The position numbers and the translations under genes were made by a program. From NCBI GenBank assembly GCA_000320545.1, contig ADNK01000862.1:1-64000 (forward strand): DNA of 64,000 bases. The letters run 5' to 3'. Source of the DNA: Bigelowiella natans CCMP2755. Lineage: Eukaryota > Cercozoa > Chlorarachniophyceae. Positions 1-11,535 of this stretch are shown piece after piece; position 1 is the first letter of the stretch; every line of letters begins with the position of its first letter. The notes beneath the pieces were generated by a model, which searched no databases, was not told the DNA's origin, and worked only from the letters and a program-made list of their open reading frames with translations.

Positions 1-369
1 ACTTTGTTTCCCCCGGAGTAAAATCATCCTGCGTATTATAAGCTCAAGAAGATCCCCTAACCCACAAAATCAAGAATCAGATGTGAAACTACTGCTTTTT
101 AGGCTCTAGTTTCACGTTCTCCCTATTTTTTTTCCTTCTCCCCTTATTCCTCGTCCTCAATCCTACCCCCCCCCCCCCTCCCTGGCAAAGTTGCGCTCCG
201 TGAGTCTTCCTTCACCTCGATGAATTCCCCGTCAGGATCAATCAATAGATGGTCTTGCTGCGGGTACCGCAACAGCAGCAGCAGCAAACAACAGCACAAG
301 AACAAAAACACGAACATACGCACCTGGTGAGAAACGATGTGATCCCAAACATGCGTGTTATCATGTGTG

Positions 370-370
370 A

Positions 371-419
<49 letters not shown>

Positions 420-686
420 AGAGAGGTGTCCATCCGATGTCGAGATGGAATCTGCATCATCTTCTCTCTTTACGCTTCATTCTTCTCACTACTACTCACA
501 CGATGGATCTTTGCAACTTCAGACGGAACGTTGGCGCGGCGCGGGCCCACCGCTGATTATTGGTAGTTTATTCACAAAGAGAGAAGGCAGCAGGGAGACA
601 GGAGAAGCAAAGCAACAGCACGGCACAGTAGTATCAAAAGCGTATCACCCATTGCTGCTGAACATAAGCTGAGAGGTCACCAACAG

Positions 687-726
<40 letters not shown>
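370..726. repeat. AG and TA dinucleotide microsatellites
   Basis: An uninterrupted AG run at about 374-414 and a TA run at about 690-724. The reading frames crossing them (Arg-Glu repeats) are translations of the repeat and carry no other coding signal. A GGA/GTA-rich stretch follows at 885-955. I see no gene in 1-806. Confidence 0.95.
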
Positions 727-731
<5 letters not shown>

Positions 732-806
732 TTCAATACATATATTTGATTATTGTGCGGAAGGGATGGTATTGCTAGTCAATAGCAGAGTAGTAGTGTT
801 TAGCCC

Positions 807-3028
807 TCAGTGAGCAGCACCACCTATCAAGTGGGTGATGCCAAGGTCCTTGTATATCTCCTCGAAATGAGCCTAGGAGGAGGACGAATAAGGAGGAGGA
901 GGAGGAGGAAGAGGAAATAGTAGTAGTAGTAGTAGTAGTAGTAGTAGAAATAGTAGAGGGGGGAAAGGTACAGGAGAAGAGGAGAAAGAATCCAGGAGTA
1001 AATAAATATGTTAGTATTGTGCAGGCCGTTTACTTACTTACTCACTCGAGGAGAGGGGAGGAGGGAGGGGCAATAGATGTACAAGCACCTGTCTGAATGT
1101 GCCCAGAAAGATGAAGTGGCCGTCAGAAGAGTAGTCGATGAACGTTTTCTTTCTAGATCTGCCGAGGAATGCTACTCCAAACTCATCTTCACCCACACTG
1201 ATCGACTTCAGAAGGATGGAACGAGCGAGAGGCCGACAGAGATGGGGGGAGGGGGGGGGTTCGATACATCATAGATAACTATTTGCACAAATGGCACATG
1301 AACAAGCATGGGTATGTATTTCGTGCGTGTGTATGTGCGTGTGTCTGTGTGTCTGTGTGTGCGTATGTGTGTGTGTGTGTGTGTGTTTGGTGGTAGTGGT
1401 GGTGGTGATCGTTGTTGTTGTTGTTTTAAATGTCAAAACAAAATGGTACTACCATAGGTGTCGGATAAAAGTTGCGCTTCATCTCTACACGAGACCTTAC
1501 AAAAAGAATACGGAGTCCACATCACACATCTCAAGAACTGCTGCTGCTGCTGCTGCCCCTCTCCGCCGCTGGCTAGAGTGTGGAAGGAATCATCGCCAGC
1601 GAGGCGGCCTTGAAAGGGGTACAACGTCAGCACAGAAGGAGGAGGAACGACAACTACCTTGTAAGTAAGAAACTATACGGATCGGCGAATGAGGCGAATC
1701 CTCCCTTCAGCGCCTGGGACAAGTAGCGTCAGCAGCAGTAGACAAATAGCCACAATTCATCACTGTTGATTTTTCCGAGGGTAGCCGTGACGGCAGAATG
1801 TGCAGTTACTAGGTAGAAGACAAACCTGCAGACTCTTACAGCTCCCCTCGTTGTAGAAGTATCGAAACACTTGCAGCAGCATATGATGTAAACACAACAT
1901 TTCATTTTCGTCATTATCCTTCTCCTTTCCCCCAATCTACCGTGGGAATAGATATTGAACTACGAGGGGGGGGGGGGGGGGGTGTCTTTCAGACCTAAGT
2001 TGTCGAACCACGTGTGCCTCGACGTGAAGATTGGATCCCCTTGGAGAAGAAGAAGAAGAAGAAGAAGAAGAAGAAGAAGAAGAAGAAGAAGAAGAAGAAG
2101 AAGAAGAAGAAGGAGAAGAAAATAAAGAAGAAGCATGCTGACGATGAGGTTGAGATTGACTAAGATACCTATGATCACTACGTGCTTGTTAGCATGGGCC
2201 TCCTCATGCCAGCCGTACTCGTGCTGGATGACGTGAAAGTAGTGATATAAGCATGATCTGTTGTATTTGGGCGTTAAGGCTGCTGATTCTATCCAGCCCA
2301 CCTGCATATGACCGTCGTCTATCAATGCTCTCTGCGCTTTGCTGTACCTATAGGTGTCCCAGAAAATACAATTTACGGTTTGTGTGTGTATGTGTGTGTA
2401 TGTGTGTGTGTATGTGTGTGTGTGTGTGTGCGCGCGCGCGCGCGCGCGTTGTCATTTTACGTCGGCAACTGTGTTCGTGTGTTAAGAGCGCGGGGCGGGA
2501 GGGGGGGGGAGGTAATTCTGGACCTGAGATTGTAAGAACCTGGAATATGGCCCCTGGAAAACAATCTGTTGTCCCTCACGTCTACCAAGATGTACTGATA
2601 AAATCATCAAGCTTTATCAATCTATCTAATCTCAAGGAGAAAAAGGGGGGGGGGATAGAAAACCGGAGACTCTTTGTCGCAGCCGGCGAACACGCGGCGG
2701 AAGAGCTCGTGCGCTGACATTTCAGCGAATGGAGACCCCTGTTTACCCTTACCAACTGTGAGTAAGGGTGGGAAAAGTGAGATTGCAATTTCGTTACAGT
2801 ATGCACATTAGGTTGATCGATCGAATTCCTAATCCCCGAAGAAGCGTGCATTGATTGCATCTTAGGGGCACAGAGCTAACTACCGTCTTCTATCCACGAC
2901 TTTCCGCTCTCCACCGCCACATCTTTACGCTTCATTCTCCTTGTTTCTCTGCCCGAGCCATCGTCCTGGTTTTGTGCACTCCCCCCGCTAAGCAAGGCCG
3001 CAGCCAGCAGGAGGAGCGCCAACTCCAT
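807..3028 (-). CDS. Unrecognised protein with N-terminal signal peptide, several exons
   Basis: Family not recognised. Exon 1 (3028-2884) opens MELALLLLAAALLSGGSAQ, a textbook secretory signal peptide. It leaves a phase-1 codon that the next exon (from about 2754) completes, reading GKGKQGSPFAEMSAHELFRR and on to a GCDKESP stretch. The last two exons also fit: 1197-1089 (contains GEDEFGVAFLGRSRKKTFID) ends in phase 0, and 872-807 (contains EEIYKDLGITHLIGG, then stop) starts in phase 0. The middle is uncertain. A candidate exon lies at about 2335-2165, but two of its frames look equally protein-like. The introns hold a long GAA run (2046-2111) and GT/GC repeats (2382-2448). The product is probably secreted or routed through the ER. 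It is divergent from the candidate exons beginning at 3545. Confidence 0.55.
2046..2448. repeat. GAA trinucleotide run and GT/GC dinucleotide run inside introns
   Basis: A near-perfect GAA/AGA run spans about 2046-2112. A GT run passing into CG repeats spans about 2382-2448. Both lie within the introns of the minus-strand gene at 807-3028. The alternating purine-pyrimidine GT/CG block could adopt Z-DNA (inference). Confidence 0.9.
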
Positions 3029-3544
3029 TCCCCTGGTCCAAGAGTTGTTCCGCTGATGTTGCGACGGTATCGCAGTTTAGACTCTTTTTAACAGATATAT
3101 CTGGTATGTATAAATATTACCCAAGATGGAGCCGATTAGCAATGCAGGTTAGGCTCTTCTCTGGCATTGTCGCAGATCCAAACCCCTGAGCATCTCGAGT
3201 AAGGGCTGTGACTCGTTGTTTTTCGATGCGATAAGTTCCCTGCGACATGAAAATGGTGATGTCGTTGTTGGCCAACTTGGAAGACAGCTCACAACTGAAT
3301 TTCCGTCGGGTAATGGGCCAGAATGGTCGCGGGTGTCCCACTTGGGGGACGATGTCGCTGAGTGATGGGGGGGGCGCAATAAGAATCCTCAGGGAGATGG
3401 AGGGAAAGGGAAATGGGAATTTAAAATTGCGGATTTTTTGTGCGGAACTCCTTGCGTCGCACCTTTTATGTGTTTGAATCCGGAAATATACATCCTTCAT
3501 AATACTATTGCAGATATCCATGTGTCTAATGTTATGAATGCAAT
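3029..3544. promoter_or_regulatory. Divergent intergenic spacer with a TGCGACA/TGTCG dyad
   Basis: This spacer lies between the start of the minus-strand signal-peptide gene (3028) and the first plus-strand candidate exon (3545). It contains TGCGACA at 3241-3247 followed after 12 bp by TGTCG at 3260-3264, the arrangement seen three times upstream of BUD23. Open frames on both strands here (for example 3117-3521 minus) have no recognisable domain and no consistent splice partners, so I do not call a gene. Confidence 0.35.
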
Positions 3545-4625
3545 ATGAATCCCTCTACCCTCCCTAGTAGTTTTGAACGTGATGTTCACAACAAAGCGGA
3601 AGAAGGCGATGGAAATTTCGAGCTCGCTTCCGATTTCTGGTTCGCTCTTTGCTGCCCCCATCCATGCAGTTGGTCTGCTACAATTATTGATGCTGTTACC
3701 GCTCTTTCATTCGGCTCAAGCTATTGGAACGTACACGCACAAGTAAGAAACAGTCCTAATTTATTCATCGCTGTGCTCTCCCCGATGTCCATCGTAAATT
3801 CCGTTTCATAGGGCTGCGGGCCCCGTAAAGAACAGGGTAAATTTCCTTCACCGATCGAGAAAGTACGCAAGTTCTATGTTTCCGAACAACAAGCGATTCT
3901 CATCTCTGCAGCCGTCGCAACGATTGGAGCGCTGTCCGGGGCTCACCTCGGGCTCCTCGCTTCATTCCAGTCCGTAAAGATGCACAGAATCTATTACACG
4001 CATTTGACCCTAACTACATCCATAAAATCACAATAACCTATTTAACTACAACAGATCTGCACGAGAAAATGGTGACCACCACCAGCAGCAGCAGCATCCC
4101 AAAGAGACACAGGAGGAGCAAAGAGAGCAGCAGGAGGAGGGCGTTATGCCACAGTGAGGTGGCCACGGACGGACAAACGGGAGCAGCAGCTACAGGGTTA
4201 GTAGCAACTTGCATGCTAGCAAAAGGAAAATAGGAAGAAGAGGAGAAGGAGAGGAGGAGAAGAAAGGGTGTAACATGGCGAAAGCCACGCACAGAAGCAC
4301 AGCGATGCTACGTAAATTAGCAAACTCATAAGTATCTGTATCATGTAGTTGTTAATTCACACGCGCGCACATGCACACGTACAGGCTGGATGTAAGCGAG
4401 GAGGCAATTCAGAGACCAGCGACGGTACTTGCACTAGATAAGGAAGATCAAAGAGGAAGAGTATCTTGATTACTTTTGGGGAAAGGGGGGAATATGCTGC
4501 TACTACGCCAGAACGTCAATCACAATACAATGACAATTCATCGATCATCTCCAGGTTTCGCGGATTCTGAAAGAAAACGCTGCGGTGCTGCGAGGAAGGG
4601 GACCCTTTCTATCCGTCAAAGACAA
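3545..4625 (+). CDS. Candidate exons: separate small gene or N-terminal part of the acyltransferase
   Basis: Not recognised. Five pieces join in phase: 3545-3742 (ATG start, ends before GTAAGA), an exon from about 3811 to 3969, a tiny exon at 4049-4065, then about 4385-4460 and about 4554-4624. The second contains a hydrophobic stretch (AILISAAVATIGALSGAHLG) that looks like a membrane helix. The last two read LDVSEEAIQRPATVLALDKE and VSRILKENAAVLRGRG. Two explanations are open. They could be an N-terminal (targeting or membrane) region of the acyltransferase at 5079-9729, or an independent gene. The last piece ends in phase 2 while the acyltransferase exon at 5079 starts in phase 0, so at least one exon between them is missing if they belong together. 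Confidence 0.4.
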
Positions 4626-5078
4626 GTAAGAGACTACGACATGTTCATAAGATCGGTGCTGTAAAAGGGTGAAGATGATAATGAGCATCAACGCTCACGT
4701 TTGTTTTCTCTACTGTTACTTCTCTCATCCACATTTGATTGATATCAAATGGTGTTACTGACTCTGCCGTATGCACCTTTTTCTTCGCGGCGGTAATGCG
4801 CTCTGCTTTCCTGGCATGTTCCTCCATTATATTGCTTAATCCTTTCTTACCACCATGACAAACAACTGCTTACATTATTAAAGGTACGTCGTGAACATAT
4901 TTGGCTTTGTCTTCCTACTCCAGCAGGTATACACATGTACACACACACACACGCATACACACATGTCAAGTACGATGGCGATTTATTGAGCCATCACTTA
5001 GCCACAGAGCTTTCGTCGCCGCTCGTCTCTAAGCCTGCTGATGTGTCGCCTTGAATCATTCCTTCCCGCTTGTTGTAG

Positions 5079-5125
5079 ATGGTAATTGCGTCTCTCTGGA
5101 TGGCTGGGATGCTCATGGTGCGCAA

Positions 5126-5169
<44 letters not shown>

Positions 5170-6416
5170 ACGCATGCACGCATAGACTCATGGATCGATC
5201 ACACCTGGTGGCTATTTAATGAAGTCACTCGTTTATTCGTTGTCTGTCTGAGCGTCGTTTGTCTTGGTTCTTGCATTTTCTGTGGCTGCTGCAAAGGTGC
5301 AAGCGATATTCTCCGTGCTGCAGCTGCTATCTCTCAATGACCTTCTCTTTCGAGCGTCGGATCTCGCACATAGTGAGTGAGCTGTAATTTACCCACTGTT
5401 TATCCACTGTAAGGAACAGCATGTTTCCCACATCATCATCCTCCTCCTCGTCACCTATCTTCCCCCCCCCCTTCACCTTAGTCTTCTTGTCTGAGCATGC
5501 AAATCTCTTGTGGAATATTGTTTAGCGGCGGTCCTCACCTAATGTCATCTCTTCTTCCCTTGCATTATTTCCCCCTTCCTCCTGCTTTTGAAAAGGCTCG
5601 CAGCATATAATGGTTGACCGGGTGACGACATTCTGGTATCGTCATCATCATCATCATCATCATCATCGCCACATCCCTCTTCGTCTTCGGCATTATTTTG
5701 ATTGGCACTACTACCGCACTTGTCACCACTGTCGTTGTCTTATCTAACGACCGCAGTTATTACACGTCAAATTCTTAGCAGACACACACACACACACACA
5801 CAATCACACGCACTTGCGCTGCTCTCTCTACAACTCAGGGCCCATTCGACGCTCGGTGCTAGTGGCTGCTACCCTGCATATAAGGTGGTGGTAGCGGGGG
5901 TAGTAGAAATGAATGAGGGGAAAAGCTAGCACTACTATATTTAAGAATAGCCATAAGGTGGATGTGTATGGAATGTATATTGATGATACGATTGTGTGAT
6001 AATCATGATAATGATGATGATGATGGTGGTGGTGGATATGAATATGAAGCAGCGATATTACATATTACTTAGTGCTCACACCACCATTCTCACCCACATC
6101 GGCACATGTTTTGGCTTTTTCAAGCACCACCACTCTTTTTCCTCCTCCTCCTCCTCCTTCTCCTCCTTCCGCCCTCCAATTCCTTCCTCTCACACTCTAT
6201 TGCCGTCCCTCTGCCTTTCCTTTCGGATGTCCAATTTAAATGAAAAAAGGGACTTGAGAATGCTCCTGGTAAATCATTACGTTGATGATAACGAAGATGA
6301 TGATGATGATGAGGGCCACAGTGATTATGATGGTGGTGGTGGTGGTGATGACGATTATGACGGTGCGGAGGGTAATAAGTATCGATGCATCTTCTCTGGA
6401 GCGACATGCCAATATT

Positions 6417-6453
<37 letters not shown>

Positions 6454-6533
6454 ATACAGAGATGTATGCCTTGGTTGTGTGTGTACATGCTTATGTGTTC
6501 ATTCCTCCATTGTGGTGGTTGTTGTTGTTGTCG

Positions 6534-6588
<55 letters not shown>

Positions 6589-6694
6589 CTCTCTCTATCT
6601 AGATGAACCTGCGATTTACATCTCCAATCATGCCAGTTGGATGGACATGCCCATTATGGGGGTGAGTGATAAGAAATGGCTAATGCTTCAACTT

Positions 6695-6748
<54 letters not shown>

Positions 6749-6753
6749 CACGC

Positions 6754-6818
<65 letters not shown>

Positions 6819-7506
6819 TGTGTATCTGATAACAAGACGATGATGATAATGATGAAGTAAGGATGACTTAGGTAGCTGGCGTATTGTGCTGTTATCTAAT
6901 TGTCATCATCATCATCATCTTTTTGATTAATATATTGGGATGTTTATGGCTTTGTAAAAACCAACCTCTCAATGCAGATTATGTTTTATGAAATGCGACA
7001 ACGCCATCGGGTGAGATAACAACCCCCTCCTCCCCTATCTCGTTCTTCTATTTCTAGTGTTGTTCGTCGAGCGTATTTAATCATTCGTGGAGTTGTGGTT
7101 ACAATTCTTAGCGATTAACGATGATCATCGTCATCATCATCATTATTATTATTACTATCATTATCCCGTCATCTTCCCAGAAAAAAGGCACATCGATACC
7201 GACGGGACAAGATCTGTTCAAGGTTGATATAATAGAGCGGGGGGGGAGGGAGAGAGAGAGCGCAGTAGCGGTAGCGCTCGATATAGCCATCATCGCTCAC
7301 ATCAGTTGTGTTTGCTGATGTGCTTCGAGAGAGAGAAAGAAAGACGTTGTATGGATGGCCAATTTCGCTAACCCATGTTTTCTATCTCCCCCTTTCACTC
7401 ACTTCACCTCCTTATTCCTCCCCTCACCCCGTCTTTCTCGCTCTCTCTCTATTTATTTCATTCTTTCTCCCTCTTCAGTGCGTTGGGAAGGACGATCTTC
7501 TCAAGG

Positions 7507-7542
<36 letters not shown>

Positions 7543-7599
7543 CATCGCGGCAATTACGAAAGATGATGAAATGAAATAAATTGAAATGCAAAACGTCGT

Positions 7600-7668
<69 letters not shown>

Positions 7669-8370
7669 CTTATCATCGTATGATATCATCCATCTAACGC
7701 TATCCGTCACACGAGAAACTGACAATCCCCCTCCACACACACACAGCTCCCTGTTCTTGGAAAAGCTATTGCTCTCGGTAGGCGAAGGGAGGGGAGGAGG
7801 AAGAGGAGGAGAGGCGGTGTTGTTGGTTGCCGTTGTAGTCGTTGTAGTCGTCAAATTGTTAGAGGAATGGCTACAGAATGCTGATGATATTGATGATGAC
7901 GATGATGATTGCTCCTCTCTACGCTATAAATACATACCCACCACTGATTACGGACTATTTCTTATTCTTCTTCTCCCTCTTCCTCCTCTTCTTCTTCCTG
8001 TTCTTGCTATTGTTATTGTATCAATTTTAACTTGTCGCGCGTGGCGAAGGACGCCATGTGACAGTCGATCGAGAGGACAGAAGGTCTCAAGTGAAAGCGT
8101 TTCGAAGTATTCAGGATTGGATGTCCAGAGGTAAAAGAAAGAAGAATAACACAAGATAGAGGGATAAAAAAGAAATAACCGTAGAATCAAGACTGGCGCC
8201 GCTCTCCTCCCCTCCTCCTCCTCCTCCTCCTCCTCCTTCACCACTATTCTCATTCAGCGTAACGTAAATATGATGTTTCTCAGGTGTGTCTTTCGTAACG
8301 TTTCCAGAGGGCAAACGTAGCGCTGATGGGTAATACCACCACCAGGAGCAGCAGCAGCAGCAGAACTATC

Positions 8371-8403
<33 letters not shown>

Positions 8404-9465
8404 TGAGGTGATCTTAAGTGATCACAACAACACCCTTATCTTGTTTTCTCCCCACCACCGCAAATAGACGTCTTCGTAGCTTCAAAAGGGGAGTCTTCAA
8501 GATTGCATTGGCACGCGGGGCGAAGGTAGCGATGGTGAGCGGTCGGCGCAGCAGCAGCAGCAGCAGCAGCAGCAGTTGGGAGGCATATAAGATAAATCAT
8601 ACGTTCCGCAAATACAGCAATTAGGAGGCGTATCAGATAAAATCATGATGTTCCACAAATACAGCCCCTTCCACAGCGATATAAACGACATGTCGACCTA
8701 TAAATAGCAGAGAACACGCACACCACGCACAAACCACACGCCCCAACAAAAAACGTGGTCAAACAGGTGGTACCAGTGTCCATTGTATCATCACAGCACA
8801 TCATGCCGAAGGCTGCCCTGCTCCCCACGGTATGTATCTTACCCACTCGTCGTCGTTGTCTTCGTCGTGAGCAGTGGTGGAAAGAGTGTGGGCGGAGGAG
8901 AAGGAGAGCTGTGGCTGATAATATTCGTCATCATCACCGCCATCTTCATCATCATCACCATCGTCGTCACCATTATCAGGTCGCTGGAGATCTCCTTAGG
9001 CGACGCACAGACGAGAAAGAGTACCAGGGAGAACCCCTCGCCGTCATCATGCATCCTCCTATCGATCCGGAAGGTGGGCAGTACACAAGGGATGGGAGGG
9101 GGAGGGGGGGGGGGGGGGGTGATATAGGCTGTGCTCTTTGCCGTCGTTTTTAGAGAAGAAGAAGAAGAATGGAGAGGATTGGACAAATATAAAAAGGATG
9201 AATGAAGAAAGAATGAATAAGATCGACGTCATCATCTTCCATCAATTATCTTGATCATTGCAAAGGAGGCTCTCTCTCTCTCTCTCTGATGCCTCCTCTT
9301 CGCAATCAACCACACTATTGATATCCCCACTACTGCTGCTGTGTGGACACCTATTGCCTGCTGCTGCTACACAGGGCTGTCAGAAGAACAACTCGCACAA
9401 AAAGCGTTTGACGCCATAGCTTCCGGTAACATTCTATTGTTACTACAAATACCGATCAATGGATG

Positions 9466-9510
<45 letters not shown>

Positions 9511-9571
9511 ATTGTTCTGCTTCATTACCGTCATGATGTCGGCCCTCTCCATATGCATGGCACGATAACAC

Positions 9572-9607
<36 letters not shown>

Positions 9608-9729
9608 CAATGACGACGATGATATCTCCCTGAGAGCGTCCCTGCAACAAAAAAGGCCTGCCGGAAGGTCAAAAGCCTCTTCCTGGAGTGATGGCGTCTT
9701 CGCGGGAGAGCAGCTCGGAAGTAAAGTAG
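5079..9729 (+). CDS. AGPAT: 1-acyl-sn-glycerol-3-phosphate acyltransferase (PlsC/LPAAT family)
   Basis: Adds an acyl chain to lysophosphatidic acid to give phosphatidic acid, the second acylation of membrane-lipid and oil synthesis. Sixteen or more exons join in phase: 5079-5117, 5297-5372, 5596-5635, 5839-5899, 6250-6268 (19 bp), 6603-6661, 6978-7010, 7181-7222, 7479-7505, 7747-7777, 8050-8130, 8284-8329, 8468-8525, 8767-8829, 8980-9073, 9375-9425, 9656-9729. Family landmarks appear in order: a hydrophobic N-terminus; GLENAP just before the acceptor motif NHASWMD (the NHxxxxD catalytic box); GKDDLLKLPVLG; VTVDRED; the FPEGKRS box; VVPVSI; MHPPID near the end. The exons at 6978 and 7181 are the least certain. 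The true start may lie upstream (see 3545-4625). Introns are full of CT, GT, AT and TAC microsatellites. Confidence 0.9.
6421..6816. repeat. Cluster of AC, CT, TA and CT-GT microsatellites in acyltransferase introns
   Basis: AC run about 6420-6450, CT run about 6537-6585, TA run about 6698-6742, and a compound CT then GT run about 6756-6816. They flank the exon that carries the catalytic NHASWMD box (6603-6661), so that exon is sandwiched between pure repeats. Similar runs sit at 5127-5164 (AC), 7506-7541 (TAC) and 7602-7663 (CT then GT) in neighbouring introns. Confidence 0.95.
9470..9620. repeat. AT run and ATG/ATC trinucleotide run in last acyltransferase intron
   Basis: A TA run at about 9472-9508 and a TGA run at about 9573-9607, both in the intron between exons 9375-9425 and 9656-9729. 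Confidence 0.9.
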
Positions 9730-11535
9730 AACGAGACGACTTTGACACGATTGTTACATCAGTGATTATTAACTCTTTATGGTGGCTACTGACTACTACT
9801 ACTACTACTACTACCACTACTACTGCCACTGCTACCACCACCATTTTCCCCGACGACTACACTCCTATCATTACTACTACTAAGCTAATATACCATTACT
9901 ACTACCACTACAAGAATGATGACATTATCGTGCCGCGATTTCACAATCCGGCATCATTTAGCAACCTGGGTACAGGAGCTTCCTTCCGCTTGTGTACATT
10001 ATTATTAATGTGTTTAGTTCTGTTGCTAGTCTGGCCATGCACATAGTTGTTAAAAAGTATAATGATAATAATAAGAAGAATAAAAATTATTGTTATAACA
10101 CATTACTGCGTTCATCATCTTCATGGCTATTGGGCACATATAGCAGCGACCACTCTTTGCCATGTTTTATTGGTCAGAATTTTATACGTGTAATTAAAAT
10201 TATGAGGTCTTTATAGAGGAGCTACGGAAACGATGACATTCGATGTTGTTTGGCATCACAACTCATGATGTCATGATGAGATCACAGCGCAGTGTTACTA
10301 CGCTACATGCGAGTAAAGAGTATGAACATAAAGATGGCTTATTCTACCAATAATCTCGCACCAAAGCTCTTACTGAGCATTGCGACACAAAGTGTGTAAC
10401 AAACATGGGATCTGTTGTTGTCTGATGTATCCAATGGCACATTGAGAATCGATGGGCTTGCCACGATGGGCCATCAGCGCATAGCTCGCAACAGTGAGAC
10501 ACTGCGTTACGATGTTGATGTATGACAAAAATGCTACTTGAATCATGTGTTGCATTGCAATGTGTCACTTTATGTGAAGGGGTGATGAGACTGGAAATGG
10601 CACAGCAATTACCTAGATTACGCACACAATCGTTAGAGCTGCTGGGCACAAATGCTTGAAAACAAATGCATTTGCAAATGCATTTGAACAAGCGTGTCAT
10701 TTGTTCAAATCATCAATACGGCCACCACAGCCAGGCCCGGGCGTGATCTGTGATCCCGGATTTTCGTTGCAAAATCTATTTTGCGCGCGCATGCGTTCAA
10801 ATTGCTTTCACATGCACATTGTGTCTGAACGCGATGTCGGTCATGCATGGGACCTTTTCGTTGCAAATTCTATGGTCATGCAAGAAACGAATTGCGCTTC
10901 AAATTTTTGTTGGCTCTGACAATCGTCAATGGGACATCACCGGTTGCTTGTGCGAACAATGGCAACAACATGCATTTGCGCTGTGGCACTGCATGGCTAC
11001 ATTGGGATGACAATTGAAAGAACTTGATTTGTTCATTGCATCCGTCTCACATTTGCGCAGTGAATCAACAACTTCTAGACTTCGATCGATCGATCTCCAA
11101 GTCACAATGGCCGCCACCATGTTGCACACACTATTCCTTTTCCAATCCGCCTGAGGTACTTGTCTCCACGAATGGCCTGGTTTGTCATCAACACAACAGT
11201 AATCATGAAAATACAGGTCAAAATGCTGTTAACTATCAGCAAGTGTAGTAGCAACACATGCGACATGCGGGCCGCTATCATTGAGCACGAACAATTTTTG
11301 ACACACCTGGAGAATCTCGGCATCGGTTTGACCTTCGATGAACGTGAGGAGAGAGATCATGATGGATGATTGAGCGGAGGGTGATAGTAAGCATTCAGCA
11401 TTTCGAGGACGAAACGAATATCACACAGCACTGTGGGAAAATGAGGCATGACCGTCGTCGTCATCATCATCATCATCATCATCATCACCATCACCATCGT
11501 TACAGTCGTCTACCCAGCTAACAACCACTATCATT
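9730..11535. other. Intergenic region between convergent genes, no supported gene
   Basis: The 3' ends of the acyltransferase (+) and the DHRS1-like gene (-) face each other here. The first 250 bp contain TAC/ACC repeats. From about 10200 to 11250 the composition changes, with many copies of TGCATT/AATGCA-type words, including a palindromic AAATGCATTTGCAAATGCAT near 10670. A copy of a dispersed repeat lies at 11004-11058. A short plus-strand frame at about 11241-11370 (ATIEHEQFLTHLENLG-like) could be an exon, but has no partners that fit. Confidence 0.6.
11004..11058 (+). repeat. Dispersed repeat copy 1 (GGATGACAATTGAA...TCCGTCTCAC)
   Basis: About 45 bp beginning GGATGACAATTGAA and ending CATCCGTCTCAC. 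It matches 47581-47630 with a few substitutions and a small gap. A shorter inverted match (ACGGATGTAATGAA) lies at about 57272-57285. All copies are intergenic, which suggests remnants of a short interspersed element (inference). Confidence 0.6.

Noticed and set aside
355-566. Arg-Glu repeat open frames
   Set aside because: Direct translation of the AG microsatellite.
4645-4827. Minus-strand frame EEHARKAERITAAKKKV...
   Set aside because: It reads like protein but has no start context, partner exon or family, and lies between plus-strand candidate exons.
6282-6817. His-Thr, Ser-Leu and Cys-Val repeat open frames
   Set aside because: Translations of AC, CT and GT microsatellites within acyltransferase introns.
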